From Aureimonas fodinaquatilis (GTDB lineage: Bacteria > Pseudomonadota > Alphaproteobacteria > Rhizobiales > Rhizobiaceae): 64,000 bases of DNA. The stretch is from the NCBI RefSeq assembly GCF_008369445.1, contig NZ_VTWH01000002.1, positions 1,064,988 through 1,128,987 of the forward strand. The letters are read 5' to 3'. This document shows positions 26,773 through 33,952 of this stretch, piece after piece. A program made the position numbers and the translations under genes. The notes below the pieces were generated by a model. That model worked only from the letters and a program-made list of their open reading frames with translations, made no database searches and had not been told where the DNA came from. Position 1 is the first letter of the stretch, and each line of letters opens with the position of its first letter.

Positions 26773-29424
26773 ATGCGTGCGGAAAATGGACAGATCATAA
26801 AGCTGGAAGATTACCTGCCGGCCGATTTCGTCATTCATCAGGTGGACATGACCTTCGACCTGCGTGATGGCCATGCAGATGTGTTGACCCGGCTGGTCAT
26901 GCAGCGGCGCGAGGGCGTTGCTGCCGAGGCCCCGCTTGAGCTGGATGGCGACGAGTTGTCGCTCACGTCGCTGGCGTTGAACGGCACCCCTGTTTCGCCG
27001 CAGAACTACACCGTGGCTCCCGACAGTCTCAAAATAGATGATCTGCCGGCACAGGACCAATTCACACTGGAAATTGGCACCCGGCTCCACCCGGAGCAGA
27101 ACACAAAACTGATGGGGCTGTATCGTTCCAACGGCATATGGTGCACACAGTGCGAGGCCCAGGGTTTTCGCCGGATCACCTATTTTCTCGACCGGCCCGA
27201 TGTTCTGGCAACTTACAAAGTGCGCCTTGAAGCCGACAAGGCTGCCGCACCGGTATTGCTTGCCAATGGCAATCCGGTGGCCAGTGGTGATCTGCCGAAT
27301 GGGCGGCATTTCGCCGAATGGATCGATCCCCACCTTAAGCCGTCTTACCTGTTTGCCATTGTTGGTGGACGACTGGATGTGCTGAAGGACAGTTTGACAA
27401 CCATAAGCGGCAGACATGTTGAACTGGCTATCTACACCGAGCCAGGACTGGCCGAGCGTGCCACCTACGCCATGGATGCGCTGAAACGCTCCATGTGGTG
27501 GGATGAGCGCCGCTTTGGCCGCGAATATGACCTTGATGTTTTCAACATCGTGGCAATCTCAGACTTCAATATGGGCGCCATGGAAAACAAGGGCCTCAAC
27601 GTCTTCAACCACAAATATGTATTGCTGGATTCTGAAACTGCGACAGATGCCGATTATGCAGGTGTCGAAACCGTTATTGCGCATGAATATTTCCACAACT
27701 GGACCGGCAACCGCATCACCTGCCGCGACTGGTTTCAGCTTTGCCTGAAAGAAGGGCTGACGGTTTATCGCGATCAGGAGTTCTCGTCTGATGAACGATC
27801 GCGCCCGGTCAAACGCATTTCATGTGTGCACACGCTGAAGGCCAATCAGTTCCCGGAAGATCAGGGTCCGTTACAGCACCCCGTGCGCCCCACAACTTAC
27901 CGGGAAATCAACAATTTTTACACCGCCACGGTTTACGACAAGGGCTCTGAACTGGTGCGGATGCTGGCAACCATACTTGGCGAGGACAAATTCCGCGCCG
28001 GGATGGATTTGTATTTCGAACGCCATGACGGTGACGCAGCGACGATTGAGGATTTCATCGCTTGTTTTGCGCAAACGGCCAATATGGATCTTTCGCAATT
28101 TGCGCTGTGGTACAATCAGGCGGGCACACCGCGACTGACCGTTTCCCAGAGCTATGATGCAAAGGCTGGCACGCTGACACTGAACCTTCAGCAGCAACTG
28201 GACAAGGGCGCTGCGGGAACTGGCACATTGCCAATGCACATTCCGGTGCGCTTTGGCCTTGTGGGCGCAAACGGCCAGGACATTGCGGCAGAAGCAGCGT
28301 CAGATGATGCCAGGGTCAGCGGCGACACAATTCACCTGACCACGGCCTCTGCGACCATTGTATTCACAGGCTTGAACCAAAGACCACTTCTGTCGATTCT
28401 GCGCGATTTTTCCGCGCCGGTTCAATTGCAATATGAGGAAAGCGAAGCCGACCGGCTGGCCCTTGCAAGGTTGGACCCGGATGCATATGGCCGCTGGCGG
28501 GCACTGACCGATCTGGTTGGTGACAGTCTGGCCGATGCTGCAAGGCAATGGGCGAAATCGGGCCCGCAGACAGTGTCTGACACGGTATTGGGTGCAATTG
28601 TCGAAGCGGCTGACGACACATCGCTGGAGCCTGCCCTGCGTGCACAAATGTGCAGCCTTCCGGGAGAAACCGAAATCGCGCGGCTGGTTGCGGAAGATGT
28701 AAACCCCGAGATTATTCACACCCTCCGCCTGCAAACCCTGGCGCGGCTCGGCATGCTGGGCGGCGAAACTTTCAGATCTCTCCGTGCGGAACTGGCCGAA
28801 CCGGCTGGTGAATTTTCTGCCTCTGCCGCCAGTGCAGGACGAAGAGCGCTGCGCAATTGTCTGCTGGCACCGTTGAGCGCCGCGGCCGGCAGGCCGGATG
28901 ATGCGGCCAAGCAATATGCGCAGGCAACCAACATGTCCGACCGCATGGCCGCACTGACAGTGCTCGTGCATCAGTTTCCGCAGGAACTGGTCAGCCAGGA
29001 TGCATTGACGGACTTCTACAATCGCTTTGAAAGCGACCCGCTGGTTCTGGACAAATGGTTTGCCCTGCAAGCCGCCTCTCCCAATGCTGACACGCTGGAG
29101 CGGGTTGAAGCATTGCTGCACCATGAAAAGTTCAAGCTGGCCAATCCAAACCGCGCGCGAGCGGTGATCGGCGGACTGGCTGGGGCCAACCCTTCCGTCT
29201 TTCACCGGGCAGATGGTGCGGGCTATCGTTGGGTGTGCGGCGTACTTTTGCAACTGGACAGTTTGAACCCGCAAACCGCTGCGCGGATGGCCACTGCCTT
29301 CCGCTCCTGGCGGTCTATGAACCCGGCTTTGCGCCAACAGGCCGAGGCAGCGTTGCGCCAACTGGCAGCCAGTGAAAACCTGTCTCGCGACCTGCGTGAT
29401 ATCGTGGAACGAACCTTGAAGTGA
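26773..29424 (+). CDS. pepN: aminopeptidase N (PepN, M1 family)
   Basis: A broad-specificity cytoplasmic zinc aminopeptidase of 883 residues. The exopeptidase motif GAMEN is at residues 268-272. The zinc site is HEYFH (304-308) with the distal ligand Glu327. The C-terminal helical domain is complete, so the enzyme looks intact and of proteobacterial PepN size. The ATG at 26773 follows GAGCGAGG; a TTG two codons upstream is less likely. It is 141 bases upstream of the pleC-like kinase. Confidence 0.96.
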   Translation: MRAENGQIIKLEDYLPADFVIHQVDMTFDLRDGHADVLTRLVMQRREGVAAEAPLELDGDELSLTSLALNGTPVSPQNYTVAPDSLKIDDLPAQDQFTLEIGTRLHPEQNTKLMGLYRSNGIWCTQCEAQGFRRITYFLDRPDVLATYKVRLEADKAAAPVLLANGNPVASGDLPNGRHFAEWIDPHLKPSYLFAIVGGRLDVLKDSLTTISGRHVELAIYTEPGLAERATYAMDALKRSMWWDERRFGREYDLDVFNIVAISDFNMGAMENKGLNVFNHKYVLLDSETATDADYAGVETVIAHEYFHNWTGNRITCRDWFQLCLKEGLTVYRDQEFSSDERSRPVKRISCVHTLKANQFPEDQGPLQHPVRPTTYREINNFYTATVYDKGSELVRMLATILGEDKFRAGMDLYFERHDGDAATIEDFIACFAQTANMDLSQFALWYNQAGTPRLTVSQSYDAKAGTLTLNLQQQLDKGAAGTGTLPMHIPVRFGLVGANGQDIAAEAASDDARVSGDTIHLTTASATIVFTGLNQRPLLSILRDFSAPVQLQYEESEADRLALARLDPDAYGRWRALTDLVGDSLADAARQWAKSGPQTVSDTVLGAIVEAADDTSLEPALRAQMCSLPGETEIARLVAEDVNPEIIHTLRLQTLARLGMLGGETFRSLRAELAEPAGEFSASAASAGRRALRNCLLAPLSAAAGRPDDAAKQYAQATNMSDRMAALTVLVHQFPQELVSQDALTDFYNRFESDPLVLDKWFALQAASPNADTLERVEALLHHEKFKLANPNRARAVIGGLAGANPSVFHRADGAGYRWVCGVLLQLDSLNPQTAARMATAFRSWRSMNPALRQQAEAALRQLAASENLSRDLRDIVERTLK

Positions 29425-29484
29425 ACAGACACAGAAATGTTCAGAAAATTGTAACCAATCCCAGCCTTCCCAGACTGGACAAGT

Positions 29485-29516
29485 GATTCGCGCTCTGATT
29501 CATTGAAAGGTGATTC
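29485..29516 (+). promoter_or_regulatory. cluster of three GANTC sites upstream of pleC
   Basis: GATTC occurs at 29485-29489, 29497-29501 and 29512-29516. GANTC is the CcrM methylation target in Alphaproteobacteria, and such sites in promoters allow GcrA- or methylation-dependent cell-cycle control. A possible -10 element TATAGT is at 29533-29538. The clustering is visible; the regulation is inferred. Confidence 0.5.
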
Positions 29517-29565
29517 GGGGGCAGGTTTGCTCTATAGTTACAGAGCAACAAGCGAGGACAGGTAC

Positions 29566-31872
29566 ATGGCGGCTAACGCTGGCAGCGTTCGGGCAGCAAA
29601 CGGGCAACAACGCCCGGGACTGGCCGCCGCCATTGCGCGCAAGGTGCGCCATGCCGTGGATTTTCGGCAAAGCGGAAGCTGGACCAGCATGGCCACGTGG
29701 GAGTCTTTCCTGCGCCGCTCCATACCGTTTCTGGCAGTTCTGTTTCTGATAATTCTGGGCTTTGTCCGTTTTGTCTCGCTGATGGACCACCGCGGTGACG
29801 TGGAAACGGCGGCGCGAGATCGGCTGAGCGTTAATGCAAGCCTGCTGCGTGCCGAAGAAACGCTGCTGGCGCAAAGCGACACAAGCGCTACCGAACGCGC
29901 GCAGGCCCTTCTGACAAGCTATCTGCCGGAAAGTTTTGGTTCGACGGGCGGCAAGGCTTTCGTGACGGATGTTTCGGGCAGGATCATCGCCACCTCGCCG
30001 GGCAGCGGCGAATATATGGGGCTGGACGCGGGTGAATTGCTGCGTCAGGCGCAGCCTGTAACCATATTTGGTGAGCGCGCCGGCATTATGCGCACTGATT
30101 TTGCCACTGGTTCGATGCTGGTTTCCGGCGCCAACCTGACAGCACCACTTGGTGCGGCTGTTCTGTTGCAGCCGGAGGCGGAGCTTTTCGCTGCCTGGCG
30201 GCGCACCGCTGCAATCAATGTCACGCTTTTCGCCATGACCGGCGTTATCCTGCTGACGATCCTGCTGGCCTATTTTCGGCAATCGACCCGGGTCTCCATT
30301 ACCGATGCGCTTCTGGCAGAAGCCAACCAGCGCGTAGACACCGCATTGTCCCGCGGACGCTGCGGCTTGTGGGATTGGGATCTGGCGCGGGGCCGCATGT
30401 ACTGGTCGCGCTCCATGTACGAGATATTGGGCATGCGACCTCAGGAAGGTGTGCTTTCATTTGGCGAAGTGTCGCGACTGATCCACCCGGAAGATGGCAG
30501 CTTTTTTGAGATTGCCCGGCAGATTGCTTCCGGCAAGCTGACCAACATGGAACGCTCGTTCCGCATGCGCCGCAGCGACGGCCAATATATCTGGCTTCGG
30601 GCCCGCGCCGAAGTGACCCGCAATGCGCAAAACGACCTGCATCTGATCGGCGTTGCCGTGGATGTGAGCGAAAATCAGACATTGGCGCGCATGACCAATG
30701 AGGCCAACACCCGGCTGCAGAGTGCAATTGAAAACGTGTCTGAGACATTTGTTCTCTGGGATGCGCAAAACCGGCTGGTGCTGTGCAATTCGAAATATCA
30801 GGAAGTTTTCGGCCTTTCTGACCGGGACATCCTTTCAGGTACACCTCGTGACGTTATTCTGGCGCGTTCCCGCAAGCCTGTTGCCGAACGCAAGCTGACC
30901 AATCCAAGTTTTGTGGCGGGAGAACGCGCCGCCGAGGCACTTCTGGGTGATGGCCGCTGGCTGCAGATTTCAGAACGCACCATGGGCGATGGCAGCTATG
31001 TTTCGATTGGTACCGACGTCACCCAGTTGAAAGTGCATCAGGAGCGGTTGAGCGACAGCGAACGCCGGTTGATGGCAACCATCAACGACCTTTCCGCCGC
31101 ACGGCGGGATGCTGAAGCCAAGGCGAAGGCGCTGGCGGACCTGAACGAAAGTTACATTGCCGAAAAAGACCGTGCTGAGGGTGCAAACCGCGCCAAGACG
31201 ACATTTCTGGCAAATATGAGCCATGAACTGCGCACCCCGCTGAATGCCATTATCGGCTTTTCCGAAATTATGCGCGACAGCGCCTTTGGTCCGATTGGCA
31301 ATGAGAAATACAGCGAATATGCCTCGGACATTCATCACAGTGGCCACTACCTTCTTAAGCTGATTGACGACATTCTGGACATGTCGAAAATTGAAGCCGG
31401 GCGCATGGTTATGGCATCGGAAGATATGGATGTGACCGAGGTTGCCAGAGAAGCGCTGAAAATTCTGGAAGTTCAGGCGGATGCCAAGAAGCTGACCTTG
31501 CAGCGCGACCTTTCGCAGTCCATGCCATTGCGTGGCGACCGCCGCGCCATCAAGCAGGTGCTGCTGAATTTGATTTCCAACGCGGTAAAATTTACCCCGG
31601 AGGGGGGAAATCTGCGTTTGCGCAGCCGCGTTGTGAACGGCAAGGCTCTGATTACCATTGCCGATAGCGGCATTGGTATTCCGGCAAACGCCCTGAAAAA
31701 TCTTGGCCTGCCATTTGAGCAGGTGGAAAACGAGCTGACCAGAACCAACAAGGGAACCGGGCTGGGCCTGGCGATTGCCCGGTCTCTGGTGGAACTGCAT
31801 GGCGGGCGTATGAAGATTTCCAGCCGCGTGGGCAAGGGAACGCTGGTTTCCCTTTCTGTGCCTCTGGCCTGA
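29566..31872 (+). CDS. pleC: PAS-domain sensor histidine kinase, PleC-like
   Basis: A 768-residue membrane kinase. Two hydrophobic segments (about residues 50-70 and 220-245) flank a periplasmic sensor region. Two PAS-type regions follow (about 255-375 and 385-490). The HisKA box NMSHELRTPLNAIIGFSEIM has the phosphorylated His553, and the DIHHSGHYLLKLIDDILD helix typical of PleC/DivJ kinases follows. The HATPase domain ends the protein, with GIGIPANALKNLGLPFEQVE and TGLGLAIARSLVELHGG. PleC acts on the response regulator DivK (and PleD) in the CtrA cell-cycle network. Location next to pepN and close to glnE agrees with rhizobial pleC as I remember it. The start at 29566 follows GAGGACAGG. Confidence 0.85.
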   Translation: MAANAGSVRAANGQQRPGLAAAIARKVRHAVDFRQSGSWTSMATWESFLRRSIPFLAVLFLIILGFVRFVSLMDHRGDVETAARDRLSVNASLLRAEETLLAQSDTSATERAQALLTSYLPESFGSTGGKAFVTDVSGRIIATSPGSGEYMGLDAGELLRQAQPVTIFGERAGIMRTDFATGSMLVSGANLTAPLGAAVLLQPEAELFAAWRRTAAINVTLFAMTGVILLTILLAYFRQSTRVSITDALLAEANQRVDTALSRGRCGLWDWDLARGRMYWSRSMYEILGMRPQEGVLSFGEVSRLIHPEDGSFFEIARQIASGKLTNMERSFRMRRSDGQYIWLRARAEVTRNAQNDLHLIGVAVDVSENQTLARMTNEANTRLQSAIENVSETFVLWDAQNRLVLCNSKYQEVFGLSDRDILSGTPRDVILARSRKPVAERKLTNPSFVAGERAAEALLGDGRWLQISERTMGDGSYVSIGTDVTQLKVHQERLSDSERRLMATINDLSAARRDAEAKAKALADLNESYIAEKDRAEGANRAKTTFLANMSHELRTPLNAIIGFSEIMRDSAFGPIGNEKYSEYASDIHHSGHYLLKLIDDILDMSKIEAGRMVMASEDMDVTEVAREALKILEVQADAKKLTLQRDLSQSMPLRGDRRAIKQVLLNLISNAVKFTPEGGNLRLRSRVVNGKALITIADSGIGIPANALKNLGLPFEQVENELTRTNKGTGLGLAIARSLVELHGGRMKISSRVGKGTLVSLSVPLA

Positions 31873-31877
31873 CCTTC

Positions 31878-31926
31878 AGAGCATTGCCGTTGAAACGAAA
31901 TGGTTTCAACGGCAAGACAACGCTCT
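31878..31926. repeat. 49-bp intergenic palindrome between pleC and aminotransferase
   Basis: The inner stem GCCGTTGAAAC/GTTTCAACGGC is perfect (31886-31896 and 31903-31913). The outer ends AGAGC and GCTCT also match. It sits between convergent genes and overlaps the aminotransferase stop codon by two bases. There is no U run, so it is either a bidirectional hairpin or a copy of a dispersed repeat. Confidence 0.7.
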
Positions 31927-33262
31927 AGGCGGCCTTCTGCAGAGCATCACCCAGCACTTCGACAATCGTATTGAAGTGCTCTGGCTCTGCAATCAACGGT
32001 GGTGACAGCGCGATGATGTCGCCGGTGACCCGAATGAGAACACCTTTTTTGAAGCAATCCACAAACACATCATAGGCACGGGCGCCGATGGCCCCTTCCC
32101 TTGGAGATAATTCAACTCCAGCTACCAGGCCGATTGTCCGAATGTCGATGACATTGGGTGCCGATTTCAGCGAGTGGATTGCATCATGCCACTGGCTTTC
32201 CAGATGGGCCGCCCGGGTCAGAAGCCCTTCGGACATGTAAACATCCAGTGTCGCCAGACCCGCCGCGCATGCCACCGGGTGCCCGGAGTAGGTGTACCCG
32301 TGGAAAAGCTCAATCTGCCCTTCTGGTCCCTGCATCAGCGCATCATGCACATTGCGGCTGGTAAACACCGCTCCCATGGGTATGACGCCATTGGTCAGCC
32401 CCTTGGCCGTGGTGACGATATCGGGCAGCACGCCGAACAGATCAGTGGCAAAATTGGCGCCCAACCGGCCAAAACCGGTGATCACCTCATCAAAGATCAG
32501 CAATATGCCATGGCGGTCGCAAATTGCCCGCAAGCGTTCCAGATATCCCTTTGGAGGCAGCAAGACGCCCGTGGAGCCGGCAACTGGCTCAACAATACAG
32601 GCGGCAATCGTTTCAGCGCCATGCAAGGCCACCAGCCGTTCAAGATCATCCGCCAGTTCTGCCCCGTGTTCCGGCACGCCCTTTACAAAGGCATTGCGGG
32701 TTAAATCATGGGTATGGCGCAAATGGTCGGAGCCATTTAACTGCGGGAAGACACGCCGGTTGTTGACAAGACCGCCGACCGAAATGCCGCCGAAGCCGAC
32801 GCCATGATAGCCGCGCTCACGGCCAATCAGCCGGGTCCGGGTGCCCTGCCCGATAGCGCGCTGATATGCGATGGCAATTTTAAGTGCGGTATCAACAGAT
32901 TCAGAGCCCGAGCCGGTGTAGAAAATCCGGTCCAGCCGCTGGTCACCCACCCCAGGCGCCACCGCTGCAAGCCGCTCGGCAAATTCAAACGCAATCGGGT
33001 GCCCCATCTGAAACGATGGAGCGTAATCAAGGCTGGTGAGCTGGCGTTCCACCGCCGTGGCAATTTCCTTGCGGCCATGACCAGCGTTCACACACCACAG
33101 GCCCGCCGTGCCATCCAGCACCTTGTTGCCATCAATATCGGTGTAATGCATTCCCGACGCTGCAACCAGCATGCGCGGGGACGCTTTAAACTGCCGGTTC
33201 GCAGTGAATGGCATCCAGTAACTGTCGAGTGAGGGGGTGTTTGATTTTTCCAGGCTGTCCAT
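31925..33262 (-). CDS. class III aminotransferase, beta-alanine/omega-amino acid:pyruvate type
   Basis: A 445-residue PLP enzyme, closely resembling the omega-amino acid:pyruvate aminotransferase of Pseudomonas putida along its length (YWMPFTANRQF, GLWCVNAGHGRKEIA, FYTGSGSESVDTALK, HGYTYSGHPVACAAGLA). The Schiff-base lysine is in TTAKGLTNG and the cofactor aspartate in LLIFDEVITGFGRLG. The likely reaction moves the amino group of beta-alanine or another omega-amine to pyruvate. It is divergent from an XRE-cupin regulator across a 140-base gap, so that regulator probably controls it. Exact substrate is inferred. Confidence 0.88.
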   Translation of the reverse strand: MDSLEKSNTPSLDSYWMPFTANRQFKASPRMLVAASGMHYTDIDGNKVLDGTAGLWCVNAGHGRKEIATAVERQLTSLDYAPSFQMGHPIAFEFAERLAAVAPGVGDQRLDRIFYTGSGSESVDTALKIAIAYQRAIGQGTRTRLIGRERGYHGVGFGGISVGGLVNNRRVFPQLNGSDHLRHTHDLTRNAFVKGVPEHGAELADDLERLVALHGAETIAACIVEPVAGSTGVLLPPKGYLERLRAICDRHGILLIFDEVITGFGRLGANFATDLFGVLPDIVTTAKGLTNGVIPMGAVFTSRNVHDALMQGPEGQIELFHGYTYSGHPVACAAGLATLDVYMSEGLLTRAAHLESQWHDAIHSLKSAPNVIDIRTIGLVAGVELSPREGAIGARAYDVFVDCFKKGVLIRVTGDIIALSPPLIAEPEHFNTIVEVLGDALQKAA

Positions 33263-33402
33263 TGGCCATCTCCATTAACCTGCCCATGTGGACGCGATTT
33301 TACATCTGCACACAAGTCGTTTTCTAGGCAGGCACAAGCCATTGACCTGTCTGTGAAAATTTCTCATGTGTTTGATATACTCAACATGAGGAACAACTGC
33401 CT
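33263..33402. promoter_or_regulatory. divergent control region aminotransferase / XRE-cupin regulator
   Basis: Holds an inverted repeat CTCATGT/ACATGAG (33363-33369 and 33384-33390) around TATACT, which may be the -10 box of the regulator gene. The repeat ends 12 bases before its ATG. It is a candidate operator for autoregulation and, across the gap, for the aminotransferase. Confidence 0.5.
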
Positions 33403-33951
33403 ATGGCACTGGATATTGGTGGGAGATTGCGGCACCTGAGGGAAGCCCGAGGCCTTTCACAGCGTCAGCTTGCCCAGCTTGCAGGTGTAACCAATTCCAC
33501 TATTTCGCTGATTGAATCCAACAGCACAAACCCGTCTGTTGGTGCGCTGAAGCGAATTCTGGATGGCATTCCAATCGGCCTGGCCGAGTTCTTCTCTTAC
33601 GAGCCGGAACGCAGCCGGCAGGCGTTTTATCAGGCGTCTGAACTGGTGGAAATTGGTAAGGGGCCAATCTCCTATCGTCAGGTGGGTGACAATCTGTTCG
33701 GCAGGAGCTTGCAGATTTTAAAAGAGTGCTACCAGCCCGGCGCTGACACCGGCAAAGTTCCCCTTGTGCATGACGGCGAGGAAGGCGGGATTGTATTGAG
33801 CGGCCGGCTGGAAGTCACCGTGGATGACGAACGGCGGATTTTGGGCCCGGGCGACGCCTATTATTTTGAAAGCCGCCGACCGCACCGGTTTCGCTGCGTC
33901 GGGCCCGTACCATGTGAAGTGGTCAGCGCCTGCACGCCGCCAACATTCTAG
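33403..33951 (+). CDS. XRE-family regulator with C-terminal cupin domain (PuuR-like)
   Basis: A 182-residue transcription factor. The helix-turn-helix occupies about residues 6-60 (LREARGLSQRQLAQLAGVTNSTISLIES). The cupin domain spans about 105-180 (HDGEEGGIVLSGRLEV, GPGDAYYFESRRPHRF) and would bind a small ligand. PuuR and its relatives repress amine and polyamine catabolic genes, which suits the neighbouring omega-aminotransferase. It ends 1 base before the glnE stop in the opposite orientation. Confidence 0.9.
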   Translation: MALDIGGRLRHLREARGLSQRQLAQLAGVTNSTISLIESNSTNPSVGALKRILDGIPIGLAEFFSYEPERSRQAFYQASELVEIGKGPISYRQVGDNLFGRSLQILKECYQPGADTGKVPLVHDGEEGGIVLSGRLEVTVDDERRILGPGDAYYFESRRPHRFRCVGPVPCEVVSACTPPTF

Positions 33952-33952
33952 T

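Noticed and set aside
28300-29361. Long minus-strand open frame opposite pepN
   Set aside because: Antisense to the C-terminal domain of a complete M1 aminopeptidase, with no recognisable domain.
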